NCBI RefSeq assembly: GCF_001280085.1
Contig: NZ_LGED01000222.1
Span: 1-59,759, forward strand
Reading direction: 5' to 3'
Length of the DNA: 59,759 bases
Origin: Saccharothrix sp. NRRL B-16348
GTDB lineage: Bacteria > Actinomycetota > Actinomycetes > Mycobacteriales > Pseudonocardiaceae
Part shown: positions 17,025-25,674 of the stretch, one piece after another
How positions within the stretch are numbered: the stretch's first letter is position 1
Layout of the letters: each line of letters opens with the position of its first letter
Translations under genes and position numbers: made by a program
The notes under the pieces: generated by a model
What the model was told of the DNA's origin: nothing
The model's input: the letters and a program-made list of their open reading frames with translations, nothing else
Database searches by the model: none

Positions 17025-17992
17025 TACGTCGGTGGCTGTGTGTGCTGGGCGAGTCGAAGGCGATGGCCCTCCGCGGTGTCGGCGAAGTCGCGTTCGTCGC
17101 CGTCGCGGAAGCGTCTGTAGAACCACTCCGGCACCCTGGTGGGGTCCAGGCGGGTGCGCAGCACGCCGTCCTGGACATCGCGGGCTACGTCGCGTAGACG
17201 GTGCCACTCGGTGTCGGTAACGGGGCCGGGACGTCCGTTGCGGAGTTCGCCGTTGACGACCTTGGCCAGCCGTTCGCGCTCATCGGCGACGCGCTGTTGG
17301 CCGGACCAGACCTCGTATGCGATCTGGTAGGCGGCCAGGGAGGGGACGAAGAAGCTGAGCAGTGTGTCCGGGAGGGTTGCGTTTGCGATCGCGAGACCGG
17401 CGGCCAAGCCGATCGCGGTCCACAGGACGGCGGCGCCGGCGACGAGGTAGCTGTAGCGGCGGCGGAGCCGGGCGTCCCAGGCGAGGTTCTGTTCCTGGGC
17501 GATGAGGACGTCGTAGGGGTGGTGGACGTCGGCGGTGGAGTCGTACCAGCCGGCGGTGATGCGCTGGTCCTTGGCGCCCCCGAGGCGGAGTTTGCGCGCG
17601 AGGCGGTAGACGTCGGGTTCGGGGATGGGATCGCCCGCGACGGTGGAGCGCCACGGCAGATGGAACAGTTTGGTGTCGAACATCTCCTGGAGCAGGGCGC
17701 CCTGCCGGGCTGTGGTTCCTGACATGCGCTTGAGCAGGAACGCGGAGAGGATGAACCAGAAGAAACCGACGATGGACACCACCGGTCGGCCGTAGCCGAG
17801 CAGGGTGACCAGGACACCGGCCGCCGCGAGGACGGCCGCCGCGGCCACCCGTACGGCTTCGAGGAGTTGCCCGCGTTGGTGGCTTGCCGACGCGGCGCGC
17901 TGCAGGCGCAGCATGTCGTCGTCGAGTTGCCGTTCATGGATCGCCCGCGGAGCCACCCCGTGGACGCCACTCGCGTCGGAAGAGATGGTCAT
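17024..17992 (-). CDS. S-4TM family pore-forming CBASS effector
   Basis: 322 residues from ATG 17992, overlapping the CD-NTase stop (ATGA). Two hydrophobic hairpins are plain: residues ~46-66 with ~70-88 (VVSIVGFFWFILSAFLL), and, after a ~110-residue cytosolic stretch, a second pair (VAGAAVLWTAIGLAAGLAI and LLSFFVPSLAAYQIAY). This is the S-4TM layout predicted as a nucleotide-gated membrane effector next to CD-NTases. On infection the cyclic nucleotide from the neighbour would open or assemble it and break the membrane. Last gene of the operon. Family assignment rests on topology and context. Confidence 0.82.
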   Translation of the reverse strand: MTISSDASGVHGVAPRAIHERQLDDDMLRLQRAASASHQRGQLLEAVRVAAAAVLAAAGVLVTLLGYGRPVVSIVGFFWFILSAFLLKRMSGTTARQGALLQEMFDTKLFHLPWRSTVAGDPIPEPDVYRLARKLRLGGAKDQRITAGWYDSTADVHHPYDVLIAQEQNLAWDARLRRRYSYLVAGAAVLWTAIGLAAGLAIANATLPDTLLSFFVPSLAAYQIAYEVWSGQQRVADERERLAKVVNGELRNGRPGPVTDTEWHRLRDVARDVQDGVLRTRLDPTRVPEWFYRRFRDGDERDFADTAEGHRLRLAQHTQPPT

Positions 17993-18855
17993 GGCCTCGT
18001 CATCCGGTTGCCGAACAGCTTCTTCCACTCGTCGTAAGCGGCGCGTTCCTGGCCCTCGTCCTCCAGGTCCACAGCCCGTTCGGCGATGACGCGAGCCTGG
18101 TTGAGCGCGTCCACCGCGACCAGTTTCTGCGTCGCGTTCATGACCGCGTTGACGTCGCCGCCCAATCCCGCCGGGTCGGGCCACTCGTCGCCGATCCGTT
18201 CGGCTGCGGTGGCCAGGAAGAGCACGATCTCGTCCTGGTAGCGACTGATCGGCGGCTTCACCAGGGATTGGGCTATGACCTCCAGCAGGAAGGACGGCGA
18301 CACGGGCTCGCCGAGTTCACGGTTGATTCCCTTGATCATCTTGACGAAGGGGACGTACTTGCCACCGCAGTCGGCGTTCTTGGCGATGCTCAGCTCGTGG
18401 TGACGCTTGGGGTTGGTCGCGATCCAGCCGCCCGCCGAGGGATTGGGGATGAAGTAGCCGCCGCCCTCGCGGTCGAAGGCGGGGACGACGTCGATCGACA
18501 TGACCTCGTCGTCGCCGCCGTAGGGGATGACGACCGCCATGCCGTCCCGGGAGGCGTCGCTCCACTTCTGGCGGAGCAGCGTCTCCAGGGCGTTGATCAC
18601 CTGGATCGGCGCCTGATCGCGGTAGCCAGCCTGGGAGCCCTCGTCGTCGATGACGATGAAGATGTCGATGTCCTTGAGCTTCTTCGTCTTCGTGTCGCGC
18701 CGGTAGCTGCCGGTGAGGAAGTCGTCCGCGAGGTCCCAGTGCAGCTTGACGTAGTCACGGATGGCCTCATGCCGTGCTTTCGCCAGGTCCTGCTCTGTCT
18801 TGGTGATCTCCAGGTTGCTCTTCAGCTTGGCGAAGGCGTCGTCGATGTATCCCAT
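17989..18855 (-). CDS. CBASS cGAS/DncV-like nucleotidyltransferase (CD-NTase)
   Basis: 288 residues, AGGA site just ahead of ATG 18855. Polymerase-beta-type active site: GSY at 49-51, D62 and D64 in KDIDIFIVID, third metal ligand D122 in MSIDVV. C-terminal helical OAS/SMODS-type core follows. Makes a cyclic di- or trinucleotide that activates the effector encoded next. In type III CBASS the enzyme is switched on by HORMA binding, and both HORMA genes are directly upstream. Product identity cannot be read from sequence. Confidence 0.92.
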   Translation of the reverse strand: MGYIDDAFAKLKSNLEITKTEQDLAKARHEAIRDYVKLHWDLADDFLTGSYRRDTKTKKLKDIDIFIVIDDEGSQAGYRDQAPIQVINALETLLRQKWSDASRDGMAVVIPYGGDDEVMSIDVVPAFDREGGGYFIPNPSAGGWIATNPKRHHELSIAKNADCGGKYVPFVKMIKGINRELGEPVSPSFLLEVIAQSLVKPPISRYQDEIVLFLATAAERIGDEWPDPAGLGGDVNAVMNATQKLVAVDALNQARVIAERAVDLEDEGQERAAYDEWKKLFGNRMTRP

Positions 18856-18875
18856 ACCTTGTCCTACTTGTGGTC

Positions 18876-19379
18876 TCAGTTATGGAGGTAGCGCATGCCC
18901 GCTGAGGCATGCGGTGCCGAGCCGAGGGTGCCGAAGGTGATGCCGCGGAGGCCGTCTGTGCTGGCGCGTTGGCCAGGGCCCCATCCCGACTGCTCGGTGC
19001 GTGGGCCGTTGAAGGTGCAGAAGAGCCGGTAGGTGGTGCCTGCGGGCACCCGGTCGAACTTGGCGCGGAACCGGGCGGCGCGGGCGCGCGAGGCGGTGAA
19101 CTCGGCGTTGCCCGCACCTGAGGTGGTGTAGGACACCGGGAACTCGATCACGGGCGCCACCGCGCCCGAGGGCTGGTGGCACTCGAGGACGACCGTGTCG
19201 AGCGAGCCCTCCTCGATCCACGCCTTGATCGCGTTCTCGTTCTGCACCCAGTCGCGGTGCAGGCGGTCCATGTTGACGCCAAGATCGGAGAGGATGTCGG
19301 TGATCGTCCCGAGGATGACGTCCGTCAGGTGGGTGGCGGTATGGGTGCGGGTGTAGCTGTAGGTGTACGTGGAGGTCAT
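18876..19379 (-). CDS. cap7: CBASS HORMA protein (bacHORMA-1 type)
   Basis: 167 residues, ATG 19379 overlapping the previous stop. Begins with TYTYSYTRTHTATHLTDVIL, the characteristic N-terminus of bacterial HORMA-1 proteins, and includes a WVQNENAIKAWI helix and a Thr/Gly-rich seat-belt region. HORMA proteins sense peptides, presumably phage proteins, close around them and activate the CD-NTase; the TRIP13-like ATPase re-opens them. 20 nt before the CD-NTase start. The cap7/cap8 naming between the two HORMA genes is by similarity of the start region. Confidence 0.85.
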   Translation of the reverse strand: MTSTYTYSYTRTHTATHLTDVILGTITDILSDLGVNMDRLHRDWVQNENAIKAWIEEGSLDTVVLECHQPSGAVAPVIEFPVSYTTSGAGNAEFTASRARAARFRAKFDRVPAGTTYRLFCTFNGPRTEQSGWGPGQRASTDGLRGITFGTLGSAPHASAGMRYLHN

Positions 19380-19855
19380 CGCTCCGTCACCGCCCGTCGT
19401 AGCGCCGCGTGGTCGATCAAGGAACCGGAGCTGGCCGCCTGCGTTTGTGGCGTGGGCGGTGAGGCGTCGGACAGGCGGGCGTGGCCACTGGCGGCGGCCT
19501 TCACCTGCTCTTGGAGCGGCTCCGGGGACGGCAGGTAGATGGTGAAGTCGTCCGCGCCCGCTGCGCCGGGGACGGGGTTGAGGTTCTCCTCGAAGGTCAG
19601 CGCCGCCGTGCCGGAGACGGTGGTGATCTCGCAGTGCACCTTGCCGGCCACCAGGGTGATGGGGTGCCGCTCCAGGTGTCCTGCGGCGATCAGCATCCGC
19701 CCGACCGTCTCGGCGACCGACAGGGCCTGCTCGGCCTCGTCGCGGGACAGGGCGGAGGACTGCGCGACGGTGTCGGCCACCAACTGCGCGATCACCGTCC
19801 AGGTCGCGCTGGCGCTACGCACGGGCGAGGCCGCTACCTGCCTAGTTCGCATCAC
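19376..19855 (-). CDS. cap8: CBASS second HORMA-type protein (bacHORMA-2 type)
   Basis: 159 residues from GTG 19855 (or ATG 19852), GGAGG site 6-9 nt upstream, overlapping the TRIP13-like gene by 14 nt and the next HORMA gene by 4 nt. No catalytic motif. Predicted alpha/beta with a VHCEITTVSGTAALTF strand pair and a long polar tail rich in Ser/Pro/Gln (from ~residue 115), fitting the second HORMA protein found in some type III CBASS loci. Likely partner in target sensing or holding the complex inactive. Weaker call than its neighbour; position is the best evidence. Confidence 0.7.
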   Translation of the reverse strand: MMRTRQVAASPVRSASATWTVIAQLVADTVAQSSALSRDEAEQALSVAETVGRMLIAAGHLERHPITLVAGKVHCEITTVSGTAALTFEENLNPVPGAAGADDFTIYLPSPEPLQEQVKAAASGHARLSDASPPTPQTQAASSGSLIDHAALRRAVTER

Positions 19856-20753
19856 GAGAGGCCTCCGGGTGACTCGTCGTCGCCTTGCCGACGGCGTTGC
19901 GGACCGCCGCGTTCAGGTCGTGCTCGGTGAGGCTGCCGGGATCCAAGACCGTGTCCAGCCGCTGGGCCATGGCTTCAAAGACCGCCTTGCGCGCACGGCG
20001 GCCGTCCAGCCCACGAGCGGCCTGGGCGATACCGTCCATCGCGGCCGAGCGGGCCAGCTCCCACAGCGCGGGGTACTTGTCGGCGAGGGTGAGCAGCGTG
20101 GAGGCGAGAATCTCCCGCAGCGCATCGGCCTCGGGAAGCGGGACGAGGATGGCGGCGTCGGAGCGGGAGAGGAACGCCTCGTCGAGCGCTGACGTGAAGT
20201 TGCTGGTGGCGACGAAGAACAGATGCGGGTGCTGGGTGGCGTTGAGGTCCAACGCGGTGAGCACTGCGTCCGTGGCGCGATGCACGTCGGCTGGATTGGC
20301 GGCCAGCGACGCCGCTGACCTGGCGACCGCCATCGACTCGACCTCGTCGAGGATCACGACGGTCGGCATGCCGTCCGACGCGAGGCCCGGCACGTATTCG
20401 CCGAGAAGTTCGCTGACCCGCTGCTGCGACTGTCCGTGCTCGGCGCTCATCAGTCCGTGCGGGTTGATCTCGATCCGCCGGACCTTGCCTCCCCCGACGT
20501 ACTGGGCGATCTGCGCGGGCAACCCGCGCGCCAGGGTCGTCTTGCCGGTGCCGGGTGGGCCGTAGAGCGTGCACAGCCCGTGCAGTGCCGTCACCGTGAA
20601 CGGCAATTCCGGGCGTACGAGCAGCGACAACAGGGTTTGGTTGCGCAGCCGCTCCTTGATCTCGTCCGGTACCACGATCGCATCCCACAACGCGGTCTCC
20701 GCCGAGTCGGCGCCGATCACCTCGTCCGACAGCACGCACTCCTGGACCTTCAC
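19842..20753 (-). CDS. cap6: CBASS TRIP13/Pch2-like AAA+ ATPase
   Basis: 303 residues from GTG 20753. AAA+ core: Walker A GPPGTGKT at 65-72, Walker B VVILDEVES at 132-140, sensor region ATSNF further on, then a C-terminal lid helix bundle. In type III CBASS this ATPase unfolds closed HORMA and so disarms the alarm. First gene of the five-gene operon, its 3' end overlapping the second HORMA gene. All ATPase motifs intact. Confidence 0.92.
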   Translation of the reverse strand: MKVQECVLSDEVIGADSAETALWDAIVVPDEIKERLRNQTLLSLLVRPELPFTVTALHGLCTLYGPPGTGKTTLARGLPAQIAQYVGGGKVRRIEINPHGLMSAEHGQSQQRVSELLGEYVPGLASDGMPTVVILDEVESMAVARSAASLAANPADVHRATDAVLTALDLNATQHPHLFFVATSNFTSALDEAFLSRSDAAILVPLPEADALREILASTLLTLADKYPALWELARSAAMDGIAQAARGLDGRRARKAVFEAMAQRLDTVLDPGSLTEHDLNAAVRNAVGKATTSHPEASRDAN

Positions 20754-20783
20754 GCTCCGACTCCGTCCTCCACGCGCGGTGGC

Positions 20784-20830
20784 ACCTCAGATTTCAACAT
20801 CATTTTCTAGATTTCGAGTAGACTACACGA
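20784..20830. promoter_or_regulatory. CBASS promoter/operator region with direct repeats
   Basis: An AT-rich island in high-GC DNA between divergent genes. AGATTTC occurs at 20789-20795 and 20809-20815, exactly 20 bp apart (two helix turns), and a GTAGACTAC palindrome follows at 20818-20826. Such spacing suits a dimeric HTH repressor; the divergent HTH-ImmA/IrrE protein is the obvious candidate. I do not see clear -35/-10 boxes. Binding is inference. Confidence 0.5.
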
Positions 20831-20993
20831 CGTCGAGACCGGTGAGACTCCACACTTCACCTGGGCGTGTCCACATGGTGAGCTGCAATTTGACCCGTCG
20901 GTAACGTAGGCGAACCTAAGATGCGAACGGAGTGATCAAGATCGAGAACGTCCGCTCATCCGGCGGGCGCGGACAGGCACGGAGACGAGTGAC

Positions 20994-22106
20994 GTGAACG
21001 ACCCGCAGCTGGACCCCGGCGACATCGCGGCCCTGTTCGACAGGGGCAGGCTGCGGATGGCGCGCGAGCTTCGAGGGCTCACCCAGGTGCAACTGGCCCG
21101 GGAGACTGGCTCGGTCACCTCGGCGTCGGTCAGCCAGTTCGAGAACGGACACGCCAGACCGGCAACCTCGACCCTTCGCCGACTCTCGGTGGCACTGCGC
21201 GTCCCATTGCCGTTCTTCGCCGCCCCGGCACGCCCGCCCGCGCAGGAACAGGTCAATGGATTCTTCCGAAGTCTCCGGTCCACCTCTCCGCGGGACCGTC
21301 AACAGGCATTGGCCTACGTCCAACTGGCGCGCGAGCTTACGCTCGAACTCGAAAAATTCGTCGCCTTGCCCGATCTCGACCTGCCGCGCATCCCCGTCGA
21401 TGAGGGGCAACAATTTCGGTCCGTCGAGATCGAAGAGATCGCAGCCCAGGTGCGTGCTCGCTGGAAAGTCCTGGGTGGGCCGATTGAAAACATGGTGAGA
21501 CTGCTTGAAAAGAATGGGATAGTCGTCATCCGCTTCCGTGTCAGCATTGAGAAGGTCGATGCCTTCTGTGTCGACTTCCCCGACAGGCCGGTCGTTGCGC
21601 TCGGGGCTGATAAGGGGCTGCGCGACCGCTCGCGGTTCGATGCCGCCCACGAACTCGGCCACCTGGTCATGCATGGTGCCGGTCAAGTCGGTGACAAGGG
21701 CGCTGAAAGTCAGGCCAACGAGTTTGCCGCCGCGTTTCTCATGCCGGCCGACGACATCAAACCGGAATTGCCCTCTCGGCTGGACTGGCCGACGCTACTT
21801 CGCCTCAAGGCAAAATGGCATGTCTCAATCGCCGCCCTCCTGGTTAGGGCGAAAACGCTCGGTGTCATGGATGAACACACTTACGCGCAGGCATGGAAGA
21901 CATTGTCGGTGCGAGGCTGGCGCAAGGTGGAGCCGGGCAACCTCGGGAACCCTGAAGTTCCGGTCCTACTGCAACGTGCACTGGAACTCACGGAAAGAAC
22001 TGGATTCCCCTTCGATGAGTTCATCAGCCGCTCAGGACTGCCCGAAGCCGATATCCGAACCCTGCTCAACAGGGACATCGACGAACGTCCACGCGTAGAG
22101 TTCTGA
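20994..22106 (+). CDS. XRE HTH - ImmA/IrrE metallopeptidase regulator beside CBASS
   Basis: 370 residues from GTG 20994. HTH_3 at ~17-72 (TQVQLARETGSVTSASVSQFENG), ImmA/IrrE domain at ~150-260 with zinc motif HELGH at 219-223. Known members bind DNA and are cleaved, or cleave a repressor, on stress. In described CBASS loci a separate repressor (CapH) and peptidase (CapP) control the operon after DNA damage; here both activities sit in one chain, transcribed away from the CBASS genes with repeats in between. Autoproteolysis relieving repression is the inferred mode. Alternative: an antitoxin-like regulator for the unknown pair downstream, which is convergent and only 16 nt away. Confidence 0.85.
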   Translation: MNDPQLDPGDIAALFDRGRLRMARELRGLTQVQLARETGSVTSASVSQFENGHARPATSTLRRLSVALRVPLPFFAAPARPPAQEQVNGFFRSLRSTSPRDRQQALAYVQLARELTLELEKFVALPDLDLPRIPVDEGQQFRSVEIEEIAAQVRARWKVLGGPIENMVRLLEKNGIVVIRFRVSIEKVDAFCVDFPDRPVVALGADKGLRDRSRFDAAHELGHLVMHGAGQVGDKGAESQANEFAAAFLMPADDIKPELPSRLDWPTLLRLKAKWHVSIAALLVRAKTLGVMDEHTYAQAWKTLSVRGWRKVEPGNLGNPEVPVLLQRALELTERTGFPFDEFISRSGLPEADIRTLLNRDIDERPRVEF

Positions 22107-22122
22107 GAAATTTGGAACTGCA

Positions 22123-23286
22123 TCACACGGGGATCGTCGTTTGCTCCGGGGTACCTGGAACTGGTTCACCGAAGAGAAGTGATCGTGCGCGGGCTCGGAA
22201 GCCGTCGTTCAGGCCGGTAGTGCTCACAAGGAACTGGACGACGTCGGCGGCTTGCTTCGCGGCGAGATCGTCGTGCAGCGAACCGAGATCGGCTGGTTCG
22301 ACGCGCTGGGCCAGTGCGGTCACCGTGGTCAGCACTTCGAGCAGCCGTAGTGCCGGGAGCACCCGATCAGGCCGGCGCATGACCCTGGTGATCAGCTCGC
22401 GGAGCTTGGGGTAGTAGGTCGGCAGTGGGTCGACCCGAACCTCGGCGGGCAGTGCCCCGCCTTCGCGGAGGCTCGCGAGCAGCGCGGAGAGCTGCTCCTT
22501 CTCACGCAGGCCGACGACGCCGCCGAACAGGTACTCCTGCAATCCACGGTCAGGGTCGGAGACGTGCGCAGCACGGATGGCGTGGATGGCGTGACAGAGG
22601 CTGACGAGGTAGAGCCACGTCAGGTCGAGCACCAGTGCGAGGTGTCGGGGATTGCGCGGGTCGAGTCGGTCGGCAGACGCACGGATGTGCTCCACGAGCT
22701 GCACCAGGTTGCGGTGCTCGTCGTAGAGCCAGTAGCCGAACTCCCGGTAGTCGAGCAGCGGCTTGAGCCTCTTGTCCAAGCCAGTGAAGGCAGCGAGAAC
22801 GGTCGCTGCGCTGGACACGTCGAACAGGTGCGAGATCGGTGCGGTGTCCAGCGGGATGTCACACGGGTGCAACTCTTCCAGGCGACCGAGGTCCGCACTG
22901 GTCAACGTGGTGATGCCCAGCCGGGTGGCAAGTTGTCGCGCGGCGTCGGTCACGACGGAATCGCGCACCATGTAGGCGTCGTCGGCCGCGAAGAAGTCGC
23001 CCACGCCACGCACCCAGAACATTCGGCCCGTGGAACCACCTGTGGTGGTCTTGCAGTCCACGATCGTGCTGTGCAGCCGGGCTCCGCCGGTGAGGCTCAG
23101 ACCCAGGACATCGAGGTCGGTGAACGACTCGGGTTGCGAGGAACGTTTTCCTCGCTCCTTCGATGTGTCCGGCTGTGCCGCCGGACCCCATGCGCCGCGA
23201 AGCTGCACGTCGAGGCGGGTGGTGTAGCCCATCCTCCAGAGCAGCCGGCGCGAGGCGACCTTGAGGCCGAGGTCTTGTTCACTCAT
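22123..23286 (-). CDS. Putative PD-(D/E)XK nuclease-like protein of a two-gene cassette
   Basis: 387 residues from ATG 23286, overlapping the upstream stop (ATGA). The N-terminal ~120 residues have a restriction-endonuclease-like pattern: an early helix, D57/D59 in FTDLDVLGL, then TIVDCKTTT with D77-C-K79, the expected D-x-K spacing. The rest is helical with no motif I know. Pairs with the 426-residue gene upstream. A nuclease joined to a large unknown helical part, adjacent to CBASS, suggests another defence module; the fold call is tentative. Confidence 0.55.
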   Translation of the reverse strand: MSEQDLGLKVASRRLLWRMGYTTRLDVQLRGAWGPAAQPDTSKERGKRSSQPESFTDLDVLGLSLTGGARLHSTIVDCKTTTGGSTGRMFWVRGVGDFFAADDAYMVRDSVVTDAARQLATRLGITTLTSADLGRLEELHPCDIPLDTAPISHLFDVSSAATVLAAFTGLDKRLKPLLDYREFGYWLYDEHRNLVQLVEHIRASADRLDPRNPRHLALVLDLTWLYLVSLCHAIHAIRAAHVSDPDRGLQEYLFGGVVGLREKEQLSALLASLREGGALPAEVRVDPLPTYYPKLRELITRVMRRPDRVLPALRLLEVLTTVTALAQRVEPADLGSLHDDLAAKQAADVVQFLVSTTGLNDGFRARARSLLFGEPVPGTPEQTTIPV

Positions 23287-24563
23287 CGAATGCGTCCCCG
23301 TCCCAACGCTGCGTCCACCACGGTCTGCCACTGCTTGGGCGACACAGTCGCCCTGTTACGAAGTCGGGCCGTTGTCTGCATAGGGGCCGAGAAGGGCTGG
23401 CCGAGCAACAAGGCAGCTCGGGCCTGCTCGTCACCGACCCGACCCGCGACGGGTTCGCCGTGAGTGATCAAGTCGCGTGCGATGTGCAGGGCTTCCCGGT
23501 TGTCCTCGGTGTCGATGAACCGGGGCCGCACCCAGCTTCCTCCGGGCAACGAATCCGGCGCAAAGGCGATGATGCCGGCCGAGTGCATGAGCCGGTACTG
23601 CCTGGCGTGGGAGGAATGGGGTTGGAGGATGCCTCGGTGCGGGTCCAGGAGTTTGTCGATCACGTCGACCAGCGCGTTGGCGGGCAGGTTGGTGGCTCCA
23701 CCGAAGTGCTGTCCGCATCGCAGGCACGCCAGCACGGCGAGTGCCTTCTCCAGCACCGGCTTCCGGCCGCGCAGCAGTTCTCGGTTGAGGGTGTAGGGCA
23801 GAGCGGCGAACGGTTGCACCGTCTGGTTCGGCAGTTCCACCGCCGGGGCGAGGAGAAGACCGCGGGCGATGGCATCCTGCAGCACGGGTTGAGCCGCCGT
23901 GATCGGCATCCCCTGTTCACCGCGCAGGGCAGCGAAGGCGTCGGCCAGCTCAGTCGGGCCGTGTTCTCGGACCAGATCACCGACGACGTCCGGGTTCTCG
24001 AACCCGAAGAACGGCGAGTACACCACGTCCCCGTCCAGCAGGGGGATCGTCTTAACCAGATCCGCCCTGTCGCCGACTTCGAGGAGTTGGGGAACGGCAG
24101 CGGTGTCCAGGCCGATGCGGGCGGCAAGCTCCTCGACCGGCACCGGGGTGTCCGCGAGGTGATCAACGAGGACCACCATCTGCTGTTCGAGTTCGGTGGG
24201 TTGGCGGGCTCGCCAGGCGCGGCCGAGTTCGGTGTAGAGGTCGTCGTAGTAGGGGACGTTCTCGGTGAAGCGGACAATCCTGCCGCCCGAGGTCTGTACT
24301 CCCTGTACAAACTCGACGTCGGCCAGCGCCTTGACGACGTCGGCGAAGGCGAACTGGTTGACGTCCAACTGCTCGGCGGCGACTGCTCGGAGCGCCTGTG
24401 CGTCGTCGATGACGTCTTGGCCGCGGATGAGGGCGGCGAGGCTGGCGGCCATGCCGATCAACTGGGTTTCGGCCAGTGGTGTCAGGGTGCCGGAGTTCGG
24501 GTCGACGTTGCGTAGACCAGCGTGAACGTCCTGACAGCGAAGCCCTTCGTCAAACGGGTCCAT
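23283..24563 (-). CDS. Unknown protein, first gene of PD-(D/E)XK-like cassette
   Basis: 426 residues from ATG 24563 with a GAGGGGG site ~5 nt upstream. Not recognised. Visible features: a helix-rich N-terminal half, a possible winged-helix segment (VPVEELAARIGLDTAAVPQLLEVGDRADLV, quoted in part: residues ~145-175), and a single CLRCGQHF motif around residue 285. No Walker motif, no membrane segment. Co-translated with the putative nuclease. May be the sensor or DNA-binding half of a two-gene system. Confidence 0.6.
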   Translation of the reverse strand: MDPFDEGLRCQDVHAGLRNVDPNSGTLTPLAETQLIGMAASLAALIRGQDVIDDAQALRAVAAEQLDVNQFAFADVVKALADVEFVQGVQTSGGRIVRFTENVPYYDDLYTELGRAWRARQPTELEQQMVVLVDHLADTPVPVEELAARIGLDTAAVPQLLEVGDRADLVKTIPLLDGDVVYSPFFGFENPDVVGDLVREHGPTELADAFAALRGEQGMPITAAQPVLQDAIARGLLLAPAVELPNQTVQPFAALPYTLNRELLRGRKPVLEKALAVLACLRCGQHFGGATNLPANALVDVIDKLLDPHRGILQPHSSHARQYRLMHSAGIIAFAPDSLPGGSWVRPRFIDTEDNREALHIARDLITHGEPVAGRVGDEQARAALLLGQPFSAPMQTTARLRNRATVSPKQWQTVVDAALGRGRIR

Positions 24564-24722
24564 CTCGCCCCCTCGGTATCAGCCCCGGTTACTCTAGTCG
24601 GCCTAATCGTCTCTGCGGAGCTGATCGCTTCAGCCAGGGTCGGCCTGCGGCAGGAGTGCCGCGTACGGCGGCTTGTCGCGAAGACACGAACTCTACGTGT
24701 GTCGGCATCGGCCTTTTGCGGC

Positions 24723-25031
24723 CTACCGGCGTTCGCGTAGCGCGATGAACGGTACGAGTTGGTCAACTAGGTGCGACTTCTCGCGGCGACCGTCGGCGTA
24801 GTCGATCTCGTAGTTGACGACGCCGTACCAATCCCCCTCGACGCTGGGGAAACGGCCGTGAAGCCGTCCGCGGACCACGCCCGTGAGGTCCAGGCCGGTC
24901 TCGATGACATGCCGTGGAGCGTCGGCCGGACGGGGGAAGAGGATGTCCAGGTGGACCCACACCGACGTCAGCACTGGTCTACGTCCGTGGAGCTCGTCGC
25001 CTTCCCAGCGGGTGAACGGGCTGTTGATCAA
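24723..25031 (-). CDS. Small conserved-looking unknown protein
   Basis: About 102 residues from TTG 25031; the longer upstream frame is Arg/Pro-rich junk from another frame, so I start at LINSPFTRWEGDEL. Beta-rich composition (GVVRGRLHGRFPSVEGDWYGVVNYEIDY region) ending in LVDQLVPFIALRERR. Lies 11 nt behind the stop of the 25043-25357 gene, so the two are one unit. No named family recognised. Confidence 0.55.
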   Translation of the reverse strand: MINSPFTRWEGDELHGRRPVLTSVWVHLDILFPRPADAPRHVIETGLDLTGVVRGRLHGRFPSVEGDWYGVVNYEIDYADGRREKSHLVDQLVPFIALRERR

Positions 25032-25042
25032 GGCATCACCGC

Positions 25043-25357
25043 CTACCTCGCGTTGGCCGCCGCCCGTACGCGGTGAAGAATGAGGTCGCCATAGGGTTCG
25101 TCGTCCAGCTCGGCCCGGTCCGGGCTGGGGCGGCTGCTGGTCAGGCGCCAGCTCGCATCGACACCGGGCATCGCCGCGCAGGCGGGGCAGTCGACGCGGA
25201 CTTCGCTCTCGGTGGCGATCGCCCTGCTGACGCCGGGGACGACGAGGTGTCGGCCGCCTTTGCACGTGGCCGGGATGACGGCGATCGTCGTGCCGGTGCG
25301 GTCGACGCGGTAGCGCAGTGCGCCGTCCGGTGAGGCGGGTGGAAGCGGCGAACTCAT
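25043..25357 (-). CDS. Small unknown protein with a CPAC motif
   Basis: 104 residues from ATG 25357. Contains two Cys-bearing turns (ATCKGG and DCPACAAMPG), which might bind zinc, in an otherwise beta-rich chain. Upstream of the 24723-25031 gene. Not recognised; no RBS of note. Confidence 0.55.
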   Translation of the reverse strand: MSSPLPPASPDGALRYRVDRTGTTIAVIPATCKGGRHLVVPGVSRAIATESEVRVDCPACAAMPGVDASWRLTSSRPSPDRAELDDEPYGDLILHRVRAAANAR

Positions 25358-25674
25358 GTCGGAGAAGCTACCACCGCGTCGCACATATGTTCGACTGAGG
25401 TGGAATTCGGTGGGTCGGCGTGGGCGAGCGGCGACGGAATGTCACTCGGTCGAGTGAAGCCGCTGCTGAAGTCATGTTCAGGTGCGGTGCCGCCTCATGG
25501 ACGCCTCACGAGCGCCGCGTGTCCGCTCTGGTTCAGATCTTGATGTCGCCGGTCTAATCGCCCGCACCAACCCGGCCGACTTCCGGTAACGCGGACGTCC
25601 CACCTGCCGGGGTCGACCAGGTGCACAGCAGGTCAGGCTCGTGATGACGAGCCGGGCGGGGGAACGTCACGGTG
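25358..25674. other. Intergenic region between divergent small-gene pair and methyltransferase
   Basis: No convincing reading frame in either direction. It must hold the promoters of the two divergent units. I see no clear boxes, repeats or strong hairpins. Confidence 0.5.
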
